DNA of 64,000 bases from Methylicorpusculum sp. (GTDB lineage Bacteria > Pseudomonadota > Gammaproteobacteria > Methylococcales > Methylomonadaceae): NCBI RefSeq assembly GCF_030651835.1, contig NZ_JAUSBX010000038.1, positions 1 through 64,000 of the forward strand, written 5' to 3'. Positions 8,755 to 20,539 of the stretch are shown here, piece after piece. Under the pieces are notes generated by a model. It was given only the letters and a program-made list of their open reading frames with translations, had not been told where the DNA came from and searched no databases. The translations under genes and the position numbers were made by a program. Positions within the stretch are counted from its first letter, which is position 1. Every line of letters starts with the position of its first letter.

Positions 8755-9303
8755 TTACATCAAGCCCAAAATCCGATAATCCCCTTGTGTGTTCAACATG
8801 ATAGTAATGGGTGATTGCGATTTATTCTCCCAATACCAGCCATGTGGCCCTTCAAACTCAGCGGTTAATGTTCCGGCAGAATGATTTTCAGTACTGATCT
8901 TAAAGCTTTTGAAGTAACCGGATTTATCCCCTTTTGGTTCGCCATGAAGATCGAAATAGACATGAGCGCCCTCTGTTTTCCAGGCATAATCCAATTTAGC
9001 GCCTTTCAGCAGATGAAACTTATATTCCAAACCACTGTGACCGGGAACCACAAGTGTGACCGAATCGGACCATTCGGCCAACTGGTCTTTGCAGGAAGCC
9101 ACTACAGGACGGCCCTTGGAAGAGCCTGACAATGCGCTTAAGCCCATCATTTTCCCGAATCCGGTTGGATCAATGCCATATTCTGCGGGCAATACCGCGG
9201 TTATTAAAACAATGAACGCCAACAGCATCGCAAGCGTGCTGGCTAAAACAAGCGACTTTACTGATTGAGCCGGAGGATAAGTATCCTTCATAAATTTAGC
9301 CAT
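8755..9303 (-). CDS. membrane-anchored protein partner of HupE-like protein
   Basis: This 182-residue protein has one transmembrane helix near the N terminus (about residues 18-40) followed by a soluble, mostly beta-rich domain of about 140 residues that would lie outside the cytoplasm. It overlaps the end of the hupE-like gene by 8 bp, so the two are co-transcribed. Proteins of this type, often called transmembrane anchor protein, are found next to HupE/UreJ-family genes. I cannot assign a reaction. A single Cys occurs at about residue 71, and there is a Trp-Tyr-Trp cluster near the end (GWYWENKS). Confidence 0.75.
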   Translation of the reverse strand: MAKFMKDTYPPAQSVKSLVLASTLAMLLAFIVLITAVLPAEYGIDPTGFGKMMGLSALSGSSKGRPVVASCKDQLAEWSDSVTLVVPGHSGLEYKFHLLKGAKLDYAWKTEGAHVYFDLHGEPKGDKSGYFKSFKISTENHSAGTLTAEFEGPHGWYWENKSQSPITIMLNTQGDYRILGLM

Positions 9304-9982
9304 TGGTTAGAAACCCTGTCATTTGGTAACCGAACAAAACAAGTCCGCCTGTCATTAAAAAGGTATTGGTTGCAGTTGAAAACGAATAAAAACTTTCATG
9401 TCTGCGCCAAAAATTGAGTGCGATCAAAATAAAAAGTAGCGCGATAAACTGGCCTAACTCCACTCCGACATTGAAAGCTAGTAAGTTTGTCCATAAATCC
9501 AGTTGCGGCAAGTCAAAGTCCTGTAATTTGGTCGCTAAACCAAATCCATGAAACAAGCCAAAAATCAGCACCGCAATTTTTGTATTGGGTTGAAAGCCGA
9601 ACAAACACCGAAAGCCGCCCAGATTATCAAAACCTTTGTAGACAATTGAGAGTCCTATAATGGCATCAATTACAAAAGGATTCACCGCGATCTGGTTTAA
9701 CACACCCCCTAATAGAGTCAAGCTATGCCCCAGGGTAAACAAGCTGACATAAATCAATACATCTCGGGTACGGAACAAAAAGAAAATCACGCCAATAAGA
9801 AAAAGGAGGTGATCATAACCGGTTACCATGTGCTTGGCGCCGATATAAAGAAAAGGCCCTATGGCTGTTCCATGGTTAGCCAATAAAAAACGCTCAGTAT
9901 TGACATCAACGCCATGAGCCAGAACACCGAAACTCAGCAAAAATATCAGAAATGGCAGGCCAATTCGTGTTAAGGGTGTCAT
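9296..9982 (-). CDS. HupE/UreJ-family membrane protein
   Basis: This is a polytopic inner-membrane protein of 228 residues with a signal-like first helix and about six further helices. Conserved family residues are visible: AKHMVTGYDHLLFLIG, FTLGHSLTL, IFGLFHGFGLA and FNVGVELGQ. HupE and UreJ relatives are thought to move nickel or related metal ions, but this branch (HupE/UreJ type 2) is uncharacterised. A good ribosome-binding site (AGGA) precedes the ATG at 9982. The gene forms a pair with the anchor protein gene. No hydrogenase or urease gene is visible in the window, so a nickel role is only an inference. Confidence 0.85.
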   Translation of the reverse strand: MTPLTRIGLPFLIFLLSFGVLAHGVDVNTERFLLANHGTAIGPFLYIGAKHMVTGYDHLLFLIGVIFFLFRTRDVLIYVSLFTLGHSLTLLGGVLNQIAVNPFVIDAIIGLSIVYKGFDNLGGFRCLFGFQPNTKIAVLIFGLFHGFGLATKLQDFDLPQLDLWTNLLAFNVGVELGQFIALLFILIALNFWRRHESFYSFSTATNTFLMTGGLVLFGYQMTGFLTNG

Positions 9983-10220
9983 CGTTAAAAAATCCTGTTT
10001 TTAAGTAATTGGAATAAGATTGTCGCTCTATCTGTAGTTTGATGCCATAACGCATTTTTACGCTGATATAAATAGCATCTCCGTCGTTGCCGTTTGCCGG
10101 TTGAGTAAATACTGTTCAGATCAAGCTAAGCCTTGCCAATTTAGGATTGCCAAGTCACGCGAAAGCCGATAATAATGAATCCAGTGAGACATTTAGGTCC
10201 AACGGTCGGAGAGCTAATTT

Positions 10221-11726
10221 ATGACCACCCTGCTAAAGCCACCCCCTAACGGTATTTTCAACCGCTTTATCAACTCATCACTGGATGAACTGTTGGCAGA
10301 ACACCTTGCTGTCAATGCGGAAGACCATGCATTGGCTTTATTTCAACGCTGTGCGGTCGAGGTGCCTGCTTACCGCCACTTTCTTGCCACACGACAAATC
10401 AATCCGGCTGACATAACGACCTATCAGAAATTCCTCGATCTGCCGCTGATGGGTAAAAGCGATTACATGCAAACGTATCCGTTACCGGATCGCTGCTTCG
10501 GCGGCAGTCTAAAGGGTGCTGACCGGGTGGCCGTTTCTTCCGGTTCTACCGGTCAGCCGACGTTCTGGCCTCGCTCTGCAACTTATGAACTGGATGTGGC
10601 GCTCCGGTTCGAACAGGTGTTTCACGACAGTTTTCGCGCTCACGAACGCAGCACTTTGGCAATCGTTTGTTTTGCTCTGGGTAACTGGGTAGGAGGCTTG
10701 TTTACGACATCCTGCTGCTGGCATTTGGCTCAGAAAGGTTATCCGCTGATGGTGGCGACACCGGGCAATAATAAGTCCGAGATTTTTCGCGTAGTCCGCG
10801 AATTAGCGCCTCATTTTGATCAGACGGTGCTGTTGGGTTATCCGCCATTTGTCAAAGACGTGATCGACGCCGGTATCGCCGAGAACATTGACTGGCACAA
10901 TTTCCACGTCAAATTGGTCTTTGCCGGCGAAGTGTTCAGTGAGGAATGACGAGAGTTGATCGGCCAGCGCACCGGATCGACAGCGCCGTGTTTTGATTCC
11001 GCATCGCTCTATGGCACGGCTGATGGCGGGGTACTCGGCAACGAAACGCCGCTGAGTATCGCCATTCGCCGCTGGTTCGCCAGGCATCCGGCCGCCGCAC
11101 GACAACTGTTCGGTGAATCGCGTTTGCCGACGTTGGTACAGTATGATCCTGTCAGCCGATTTTTCGAAACACAAGAAGGCACTTTGGTCGTGTCCGGCGA
11201 AAACAGCGTACCTTTGCTGCGTTATCACATTGCTGACAAGGGCGGCTTAATTCGTTTCGATGAAATGAGGGCATTCCTTGAGTCACAAGGTGTAAAGGCT
11301 TTGAACCAATTAGATCTGCCCAACGATTTTCAACCTCGAGAATTACCCTTTGTCTATGTATTCGGCCGAGCTGACTTTACGGTGTCTTACTACGGCGCCA
11401 ATATTTATCCGGAAAATGTAAGTGTTGGCTTAGAGTATCCTGACATTATGGGTTGGGTCACCGGTAAATTCGTTTTGGAAACACGGGAATCCGGCGATGG
11501 CGATAAGATTCTGCACATTGCCGTAGAGCTTTTACCCGGTATGGCAGCAAACGAAACCATGGCGCCGATGATTGCCGAGTCCATACGCAAAGAGCTGTTA
11601 CGTCTGAATAGCGAATTTGCCCATTACACACCCACTGAACGACAAATGCCTCAGGTTAGCCTGCATGCTTTTGCTGACCCCGAGTATTTCCCTGCCGGCG
11701 TAAAACATCGCTATACCCGAAAATAG
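10221..11726 (+). pseudogene. adenylate-forming ligase (PaaK-like), interrupted by an in-frame TGA
   Basis: The two halves (10221-10949 and 10953-11726) are in the same reading frame and separated only by TGA at 10947-10949. Read together they give a ~501-codon protein of the phenylacetate-CoA ligase or adenylate-forming family. The phosphate-binding loop VSSGSTGQPT is at residues 105-114, and SLYGTADGGVLG lies after the stop. The stop stands in GEVFSEE-stop-RELIGQRTG, where Trp (TGG) would fit well, so a single G-to-A change explains it. An excellent ribosome-binding site (GGAGAG) precedes the ATG. It is either a recent pseudogene, a sequencing error, or readthrough. The second half also has a possible TTG start at 10956, but would lack the ATP loop. 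Confidence 0.85.
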
Positions 11727-11741
11727 CAAAGTACCGGTAAT

Positions 11742-11905
11742 CAGCAATTCCCAGCTTGAGGGTTTCAGCGTCATTCTGGGTTAGAAAAAGCCTTTCGAGG
11801 AACGCCGTAAACCCTTCCATGGGGGCTTGACAGCAGCATCCCTGCTGCCGACATCCTCAAAAAGCTTCCCCCAGCCCTTTTTTTGCTTCAAATTGAGAAT
11901 TGCTG
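11742..11905. repeat. MITE-like element family F (CAGCAATTC ends), complete copy
   Basis: The element starts CAGCAATTCCCAGCTTGAG and ends TTCAAATTGAGAATTGCTG, giving imperfect terminal inverted repeats of about 19 bp. Inside is a block with CCCTGCTGCCGACAT. Degenerate or partial relatives are seen at 133-235, 29993-30013, 34830-34852, 41310-41463 and about 52049-52065. It fills most of the gap between the interrupted ligase gene and the secreted protein gene. Confidence 0.7.
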
Positions 11906-12030
11906 GGACTCCTGTGATATACACAAAAGTTATGATAAAGTTTGATCCGTCTTGGAACTGATTGAATAATTTTATATTTAGGCAGTTGCAGACCTAACAA
12001 TAATAATAAATACAATAAGGCTGACTTTAC

Positions 12031-12540
12031 ATGAAATTATTAAAAACTGCTGTCGTAGCGACTACATTGGCACTTTCTTTAGGATCACTTTCAGCTACAG
12101 CTGATGTCTGTTTAGGCATGGCCTGTATGTATAACAGAATGACTCCGATTGAAGGAATTGATGCTACTTTGGGTCAAATTACTGAAGCATTGAAAGCCAT
12201 TGAGATAAGAAAAAGCGGCGGTGCAACAGACAGCGTTAAAGCTGGCGAGGATCCCATTATCGTAAACATCAAAGATGCCTTGAAGTTGAGTAAGGAAATC
12301 AATGCTAATGACAAGCTTGACCGGAATCGTAACCGCGCTAATGGCTATTTGAAACAAGCCCGAGGCGCTGTAAAAGGCGGCAATTTGGCTAAAGCAACCG
12401 AAGACCTGAAAGAAGCAGAGAAACGTTTTGCAGAACTTAAAACGATGATCGACTTAACTCAAGCCGATAGAGTATCGCAACAGACTAACCTGTTAAACCG
12501 CATTATGGACACGCCAGATGAAGCATCCGGCGCTCGTTGA
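12031..12540 (+). CDS. small secreted helical protein, unknown function
   Basis: This 169-residue protein has a clear signal peptide (MKLLKTAVVATTLALSLG, predicted cleavage after SATA near residue 24). The mature part is rich in Lys, Glu and Ala and looks mostly helical. There are two cysteines close together (CLGMAC, residues 27-32) that could form a disulfide or bind a ligand. The segment GYLKQARGAVKGGNLAKA suggests a helical-bundle or TPR-like hairpin. I recognise no family with certainty. It is an isolated gene with repeats or insertion remnants on both sides, and an AAGG box lies 9 bp before the ATG. Confidence 0.75.
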   Translation: MKLLKTAVVATTLALSLGSLSATADVCLGMACMYNRMTPIEGIDATLGQITEALKAIEIRKSGGATDSVKAGEDPIIVNIKDALKLSKEINANDKLDRNRNRANGYLKQARGAVKGGNLAKATEDLKEAEKRFAELKTMIDLTQADRVSQQTNLLNRIMDTPDEASGAR

Positions 12541-12806
12541 TAATACAGTTATAAACTTCGCAACAATGAAACCAACACAGCTGGTTCAAAAGAGCACAAA
12601 CACATAAAAAGCGTTAAGTAACTTACATTTCGTGGCACAGTCAGTATAGGAAAAGATTTTGCTTGTCGCTTAATCCCCCTCGATTGACTGTTTCGTTTTT
12701 TATCGTCTCATAATGCAAAGTGAACCCCATTGTCCAGACAAATTATTACTGAGTTTAAGATAGAGCCCTGTTCCCACTCCAGCTGAATAGCGCCGTCCCA
12801 ATTCTT
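12541..12806. other. gap without recognised gene
   Basis: This stretch follows the secreted-protein gene and precedes the transposase remnant. I see no frame with codon-like character, no strong hairpin with a T-run and no clear repeat. Confidence 0.4.
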
Positions 12807-12917
12807 CTAAACGGGGACTGACGCTTCCGTCGCCTCGTTAAATTTATCCACAATCGTGGCACCACCGCCCGCAGCCATCCGATACACCACTTCTGGCGTT
12901 TTTAACCCAATAAATGC
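12807..12917 (-). pseudogene. remnant of an IS3-type transposase C terminus
   Basis: Read on the minus strand the segment encodes AFIGLKTPEVVYRMAAGGG followed by ATIVDKFNEATEASVPV and a stop. This resembles the C-terminal tail of IS3-family OrfB transposases, where a TPxxVY motif follows the last catalytic region. Upstream sequence is replaced by a family B repeat at 12923, so only about 36 codons remain. It is inactive debris. The family assignment is from memory of the tail motif and is moderate. Confidence 0.5.
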
Positions 12918-12922
12918 GGCGT

Positions 12923-13003
12923 GAGCTCTCTGCAACATCCCTGTTGCAGAAGCCTTTTCAATCAATCACCTACACCCAATAAAATGCGAGGGATTAGCAG
13001 ATA
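12923..13003. repeat. partial element family B, copy 2
   Basis: This copy is largely the reverse complement of the left part of the element at 16561-16657. It shares the hairpin TGCAACATCCCTGTTGCA and the end CACCTACACC. The block after the end, CAATAAAAT to AGCAGATAC, is shared with the same-strand sequence at 16658-16686. It abuts the katG stop codon, as copy 1 abuts the 3' end of a glycosyltransferase gene. Confidence 0.65.
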
Positions 13004-13006
13004 CGA

Positions 13007-15593
<2,587 letters not shown>

Positions 15594-16469
15594 ATGAACT
15601 TGCGTGATTTGAGCTACCTCGTCGCGGTAGCCGATTTAAGAAATTTCAGTCAGGCAGCCGAACAGTGTTCAATCGGTCAGCCAACCTTGAGCACACAGAT
15701 CAAAAAGCTTGAGGATTATCTGGGCGTAGACTTATTTTTGCGCGAGAAAAATAGCGTAGAGGTGACGGATACATGCCAAGAGATTTTGCCCATTGCGAGA
15801 CGAGTACTCGTCGATATTCAGACCATTAGACAAATCGCCGCCCACGCCGGTGACCGGCATCGAAACCAGTTATCCATCGGCGCGTTTCCCTCTCTGGCCA
15901 GTTACGTGCTGCCGGAATATGTATTTCGAATCAAGCAACACTTTCCTGAACTAAAACTTCAACTGGTCGAAGAAAAAACCGATTCACTGATTCGATTACT
16001 ACTCGACAAAAAACTTGATGCGGCGTTGTTGGCCTTACCTGTGGAACACGAGACTCTGGAGTACCGGATGCTGTTTGACGACCCGTTTACCTTGGCCGTG
16101 TGCGATGACCATCCTCTGGCTCAACAGGAAGAAGTAGACCTCAACAGGGTGGCTAAGGAGAATTTGCTGTTACTGGATGAGGGCCATTGTTTGCGGGATC
16201 AGACCTTGAAGCTGTGCGATCCCTCCCGATTCGTGGAGCATGACTTCCGGGCTTCCAGCCTGGAAACCTTGCGTTTCATGGTCAAGAACGGCGTCGGGGT
16301 GACGCTGATGCCTTCCGTAGCGATTCAGCCGGACGATAAAGACATTCGCTATATCAACATCCGTCAGCGACCCAGTCGGACTATTGCACTGGTTTGGCAG
16401 CAGAATCATCCTCGAAGCTTGATTCTTGAGACATTGGCCAAGCTGCTGGCCTATAAACCACTGCCCTAG
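15594..16469 (+). CDS. oxyR: OxyR-type LysR regulator
   Basis: This is a 291-residue LysR-family regulator with an N-terminal winged helix (residues 1-60) and a substrate-binding-like sensor domain. The peroxide-sensing pair is at Cys199 and Cys208 in the motif LLLDEGHCLRDQTLKLC, the same numbering as E. coli OxyR. Upon oxidation these form a disulfide and the protein activates genes such as katG, its divergent neighbour. The C terminus lacks anomalies. The ATG is preceded by a weak AAG box. A family B repeat follows the gene. Confidence 0.94.
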   Translation: MNLRDLSYLVAVADLRNFSQAAEQCSIGQPTLSTQIKKLEDYLGVDLFLREKNSVEVTDTCQEILPIARRVLVDIQTIRQIAAHAGDRHRNQLSIGAFPSLASYVLPEYVFRIKQHFPELKLQLVEEKTDSLIRLLLDKKLDAALLALPVEHETLEYRMLFDDPFTLAVCDDHPLAQQEEVDLNRVAKENLLLLDEGHCLRDQTLKLCDPSRFVEHDFRASSLETLRFMVKNGVGVTLMPSVAIQPDDKDIRYINIRQRPSRTIALVWQQNHPRSLILETLAKLLAYKPLP

Positions 16470-16560
16470 CTTCGTTTCTGAAGTTCGGTAAATGAGCAAG
16501 TCCATAATCAGCCTGATTAAACCTAATGCGGGCGTAACTACTCGCCCACTTGAAATAGAA

Positions 16561-16657
16561 GGTGTAGGTGATTGATTGAAAAGGCTTCTGCAACAGGGAT
16601 GTTGCAGAGAGCTACATGGATGTATTCATGCGTCCTTTGAAATCAAGCACCTACACC
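16561..16657. repeat. MITE-like element family B, copy 1 (97 bp)
   Basis: The ends GGTGTAGGTGATTGATT and, on the other strand, GGTGTAGGTGCTTGATT form terminal inverted repeats of about 20 bp. The centre holds the hairpin CTGCAACAGGGATGTTGCAG. The following sequence to 16686 (CAATAAAATAGGAAGGGG to AGCAGATAC) also recurs at 12977-13003. It lies between the 3' ends of oxyR and of a glycosyltransferase gene. Confidence 0.7.
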
Positions 16658-16693
16658 CAATAAAATAGGAAGGGGTGAGCAGATACATGCGGG

Positions 16694-17635
16694 CTAACCA
16701 TTGTTCGACTGGACTGGCCTCTTGCGTAGCCAATAGGCTTTATGCAGGCTAAAGCAACTGCGAAGGGGGAACGGTATTGATAAATGGAGAGCGCCCAATT
16801 TAAATCCCAGCCATTTCAAGCCTGTCCTGAACAGAGCCGAAGGAATCAGCCAGGGCGCGTGTCTGATCAAATAACGGGTTTCCGAAAGCACATACCGTAA
16901 ACCTTCACCGGAGGCACCGCCAAAGGTCTGCTGCAACCATGAACTACGGGCATGGAAAACGCCTATATCAAAATAACGTTTAAATTCGTCTACAAAACGA
17001 TAATCGTGAGAGTGAAACACTTGAGCATCCGCACAATAGGCTATCTTCCAGCCCGCAGTCAGCATTTTTCCGGCGACATAGGTGTCTTCATTCATGATCG
17101 TATCTACGGGAAATCCGCCCACCATCATCAGTGCGTTTAGCCGGTAAGCGGCAAATGAATTGGATATGAAAACTGTTTTCAGTCCGTACCGTTTTTTATC
17201 TTCCATAGTTCGCAGCTGACTTTCAGGCGGATAGTTGAAAAGGCGGGCGTGAGCGGCAATGGGCCCGGCGTTCTGATGTGGAAGCTGGCGCCCGTAGGCT
17301 GCTCCGACACGGTCATCATCGAATGCGGCTAACAATCTTTCTAAGACATCGGGACTGGCTAATAAAGCATCCTGAGTCAGAAAAACAATAATATCCGGAT
17401 CAGGCAGCATACTGACCCCTGCCTGTCGGGTGCCGCCATGGTTAAACTCGGCCTTGGCAATGACTTTTACGGCAAAACCGCGAGCAAGCGCCATGGCCAC
17501 CGTATTGTCGGTAGACGAAGAGTCGATCACCAACAAGTAATCCGGCTTGCGGGTCTGTTGTTCGAACTTGTTGAGCCAGTCCTCCCAGAGAAGGCCCGCA
17601 TTAAGCGTGGGCACAATCAGGCCGACCTTATTCAT
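16694..17635 (-). CDS. family 2 glycosyltransferase (rhamnosyltransferase-like)
   Basis: This is a GT-A fold glycosyltransferase of 313 residues that would add a sugar to the lipid-linked repeat unit of the exopolysaccharide. The N-terminal motif is VGLIVPTLNAG, and the nucleotide-binding block is DSSSTDNTV near residue 38. Further motifs are FLTQDALL (acidic metal site variant QD), NEDTYVAGK (acceptor-site acidic residues) and a basic C terminus with hydrophobic patches. Similar proteins are annotated as rhamnosyltransferases, but the sugar cannot be told from sequence. It is the last gene of the cluster and overlaps the upstream glycosyltransferase by 8 bp. Confidence 0.88.
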   Translation of the reverse strand: MNKVGLIVPTLNAGLLWEDWLNKFEQQTRKPDYLLVIDSSSTDNTVAMALARGFAVKVIAKAEFNHGGTRQAGVSMLPDPDIIVFLTQDALLASPDVLERLLAAFDDDRVGAAYGRQLPHQNAGPIAAHARLFNYPPESQLRTMEDKKRYGLKTVFISNSFAAYRLNALMMVGGFPVDTIMNEDTYVAGKMLTAGWKIAYCADAQVFHSHDYRFVDEFKRYFDIGVFHARSSWLQQTFGGASGEGLRYVLSETRYLIRHAPWLIPSALFRTGLKWLGFKLGALHLSIPFPLRSCFSLHKAYWLRKRPVQSNNG

Positions 17636-18830
17636 AAGAGGATCTCTCGGCTGCAGGCTGCTGCAGGTGAGTGGGAGCCTTTTGGGTCAACACCTGCCAT
17701 ACCTGCTCACCCAGTTTAACCGGATCGAGTTGCTGCTCAACAAACCGGCGTCCATTCAGCGATAGCCGTTCCCAATCCGAGCGCGTCATGGACTGGGCAT
17801 TAAGAAGTATTTCAGCTACCGAAGCTTCGTTTCTTTCAAAAACCAAACCGGCGTTCAGTGCTTCCAGATGGTCCCAGGCCAGGCCTCTTGCCACCAATAC
17901 CGGACGACCTGCAGCCATAGCTTCTGCCACCACATTACCAAAGTTCTCCCGCATACCACCGGCCTCTTCCAATCCGGACGGCAATACCAAAAAGTGACTG
18001 GAGGCCAGCAATTCTTTAACCTCTTCGCGCTCCAGATAACCCCGATAGCTGATGGCGCCTTGAGACTCTTCAACCAAATCCTGAAACTCTTCAAAATAGT
18101 CGCCATCAACGCTTCTCCCTGCGATCACCAGCCGATCAGCCGGTCTGCGCACTTTCAGCCAGACTTTGATGAAGGCATTTATGCCTTTTTCCTGCTGCAC
18201 ATGACCCAAAAAGCATAACTTCAAGCCCTCTCCTTCAGGATAGTCGCTTACCGAAAAGTCACGGCTGCCGATGCCGTTTGGAACCAACAGTATCCGGGCA
18301 TTTTTTCCGAGTACATTACGAACACCTTCCGCCTCTGTTTCACTGGTACAATGCACGGCGATAGCCCGGCTTAACGTCGGGAAGGTCAACCCTTTATAAA
18401 ACAGCCATTTATGAGGCTTTTTTTTCCGAATCAGGTCAACGTGTTCGGGCATCAATCCGCCGTGAACGGCCACCATAAACGGTCGGCGCAGCAAAACACA
18501 AAATACAGCGGCAAGTGTAGACGGCCAGGTCGCAATCCCGTGAATATAAACCACCGGTGCCTTTAGACATAATTTGAATAACGCAGTCATCGCGCCCAAG
18601 CCAAAGCCCCAACGCCTGAATCCGTAACACCTATAAAGTTTAACTTCCACATGCTCACCCAATTGAACCTGTTCAGGCCGCAATCGCCCCTCAATGGATT
18701 CATCGGACGCAACGAGCATTATTTTATGACCGGCCTCAGACCATGCTTTGCTCAAGACGGCTGCGGTAACTGAAACACCACCGTAGCCTTTGGCCGGTGG
18801 TATATGTGTAGCCACTACTCCCACATCCAT
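17628..18830 (-). CDS. family 4 glycosyltransferase (GT-B fold)
   Basis: This is a 400-residue GT-B glycosyltransferase acting in exopolysaccharide assembly. The N-terminal domain starts with a Gly-rich loop (PPAKGYGGVSV) and the C-terminal domain carries the EX7E motif in EAGGMRENFGNVVAEAMAAG (about residues 286-305). The segment LKLCFLGHVQQEKGI marks the start of the nucleotide-sugar domain. AGGAGA lies before the ATG at 18830. It is located between two family 2 transferases in the same orientation. Donor and acceptor are unknown. Confidence 0.9.
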   Translation of the reverse strand: MDVGVVATHIPPAKGYGGVSVTAAVLSKAWSEAGHKIMLVASDESIEGRLRPEQVQLGEHVEVKLYRCYGFRRWGFGLGAMTALFKLCLKAPVVYIHGIATWPSTLAAVFCVLLRRPFMVAVHGGLMPEHVDLIRKKKPHKWLFYKGLTFPTLSRAIAVHCTSETEAEGVRNVLGKNARILLVPNGIGSRDFSVSDYPEGEGLKLCFLGHVQQEKGINAFIKVWLKVRRPADRLVIAGRSVDGDYFEEFQDLVEESQGAISYRGYLEREEVKELLASSHFLVLPSGLEEAGGMRENFGNVVAEAMAAGRPVLVARGLAWDHLEALNAGLVFERNEASVAEILLNAQSMTRSDWERLSLNGRRFVEQQLDPVKLGEQVWQVLTQKAPTHLQQPAAERSSYE

Positions 18831-18892
18831 ACTAATTCTCCTGAATCTGACTGTGAATAAATAAAAATCGGTAGATGATTGTCTTGATCGAG

Positions 18893-19747
18893 TTAACGCC
18901 CATAAGCCAGGAACCCGCGCCAGATACCGATAAGATTGTAAAAAGAATAAGCCAGCTTTTTGGGGTTCAATAGCAGCAAAGCCAGCATCATTTTTAACAG
19001 CGGCGCAACAAACATCTTGCGGACAATGTAATAAAGAATGAACCCATCCTTCTGATTGGCGAATTTTCTTATGTAAGCCCCAATGCCCGTGGAATAGATC
19101 AACATTCTCCCTGTTCCCAGTTTGTAGTGATCTTTATCCGGGTGATAGATTTTAATGTCGGGGTTATAAAAGGCCTTACTGCCAGCCCTGAGCAAGCGGT
19201 ACAAAAGCTCAAAACCTTCCGCGCCTGAGTATTTGGAACCAATACCAAAGTCGTGATCAAAATAGAACTGGGTTCGGTCAATCCGGTTCAGGTCAAAAAA
19301 CTGGGTAAACTCCACACCCATCATTCTGAACCGGGAAAAGTAGCAGGCTTTGGGACTGTTAACGCCGATACTGAAACGGCTGGATGAAAACTGATAGGAC
19401 CCGGCAACCAGAATGGCGAGGTTTTCGTTGACTGAAAACTCATTGACCACTTTCGAAAGCACCTCTTTGTCGTAAGCACAATCATCATCAGGAAAGGCAA
19501 TGATTCTGCCTTGAGCCTGGCCTATTCCATAATCTCTGGCTCTGGCAATCCCGGTAAAATCGACTTTGACATGCTTGATAGTGAGGCTGTGTTTAAAGGG
19601 TTCAACGATGGCATCAATTTTGCCGTCCGTGTTCTGATCGATGATGATCAGCTCAAAGTCTTTATAAGTCTGCTCACGGACAGATTCCAGAAAATCCTTG
19701 AGCTCTCGGTCTCTGCCCAATGTTGCTAAAACCAGTGAAACTTTCAT
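18893..19747 (-). CDS. family 2 glycosyltransferase
   Basis: This 284-residue GT-A enzyme begins MKVSLVLATLGRDREL. The donor-binding motifs are IDQNTDGK near residue 38 and FPDDDCAYD near residue 88 (the DxD metal site). An ATG at 19747 has AGGAAAGGTG upstream and is preferred to a GTG three codons earlier. It lies 5 bp after the preceding glycosyltransferase gene and 62 bp before the next. The C-terminal part has hydrophobic helices that may hold it to the inner membrane. The sugar is unknown. Confidence 0.88.
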   Translation of the reverse strand: MKVSLVLATLGRDRELKDFLESVREQTYKDFELIIIDQNTDGKIDAIVEPFKHSLTIKHVKVDFTGIARARDYGIGQAQGRIIAFPDDDCAYDKEVLSKVVNEFSVNENLAILVAGSYQFSSSRFSIGVNSPKACYFSRFRMMGVEFTQFFDLNRIDRTQFYFDHDFGIGSKYSGAEGFELLYRLLRAGSKAFYNPDIKIYHPDKDHYKLGTGRMLIYSTGIGAYIRKFANQKDGFILYYIVRKMFVAPLLKMMLALLLLNPKKLAYSFYNLIGIWRGFLAYGR

Positions 19748-19752
19748 ATCAA

Positions 19753-20535
19753 TCACCTTTCCTGAGTTTTGGCTTTGGCCTGCACATAGATGGTTGCCTC
19801 ATACCAGGTAAACATCAACGCAAACTCCAAGCCCGCAAAACCATCCAAAAAACCACCCCGAAATACAAAGTGGTATAAAAACCGGGCCATAATTCTTAAC
19901 CAGGAACGCCCCAGAAATACGCTTAAACGGCCGCGACGCGTCATCACTGCGCCTGCTGCCGGTTGCAGAACGACTTCTTGCGCCGCCTTATCAACGTGTT
20001 TGTGCATCCATTCTATGATTTCACCCTGATAAAAATAATGCTCATAGGCGATCTTGGAATAACCGATCCGGCAGGAATCAATAACGGCTTCCCCATGCCC
20101 GGTATGATTTCGAACAAAGCGGGTTGTTGCCCTGCGCACCAGTCTGGGATGAAAAATGGGATAACCCGGCGCGTAATTGAGCCGCTTTCCTCTAAGATAA
20201 AGAACCGAAGGCACCATAATCACATCCAGTTCATCGTTACGGGTCATTTCATCTTCAAACCAGTCGTAAAAAGTCTGAGGATAGATTTCATCCGCATCAA
20301 CAAACAAAATCCAGGGTGTGCTGATCGCGCATTGCCTTATGGCAAAGTTGCGCTGTTCGGCAAAACCCGGCCATGGATTGCTAAAGATGCGGCATCCCCG
20401 GTTTTGCGCGAGAGCCAACGTATCATCGGTACTTCCTGAATCGACAATGACAATCGGATAGCGTGCAGGGATAGCCGCAAGACATGCCGGCAGGTTGCTT
20501 TGTTCGTTTTTGGTCAAAATTACAATTGTCAGCAT
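19753..20535 (-). CDS. family 2 glycosyltransferase (WaaE/KdtX-like)
   Basis: This 260-residue GT-A protein resembles lipopolysaccharide core beta-glucosyltransferases of the WaaE/KdtX type. It has MLTIVILTKNEQSNLPACL at the start, DSGSTDDTL near residue 37, FVDADEIYP as the metal site near residue 79, and an RHxGxGEA-like block (RNHTGHGEAVI). A membrane-associated C-terminal segment (FLYHFVFRGGFLDG) fits the family. AAGGAG precedes the ATG. In this context it probably extends the exopolysaccharide unit and not the lipid A core. Confidence 0.88.
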   Translation of the reverse strand: MLTIVILTKNEQSNLPACLAAIPARYPIVIVDSGSTDDTLALAQNRGCRIFSNPWPGFAEQRNFAIRQCAISTPWILFVDADEIYPQTFYDWFEDEMTRNDELDVIMVPSVLYLRGKRLNYAPGYPIFHPRLVRRATTRFVRNHTGHGEAVIDSCRIGYSKIAYEHYFYQGEIIEWMHKHVDKAAQEVVLQPAAGAVMTRRGRLSVFLGRSWLRIMARFLYHFVFRGGFLDGFAGLEFALMFTWYEATIYVQAKAKTQER

Positions 20536-20539
20536 AGGA

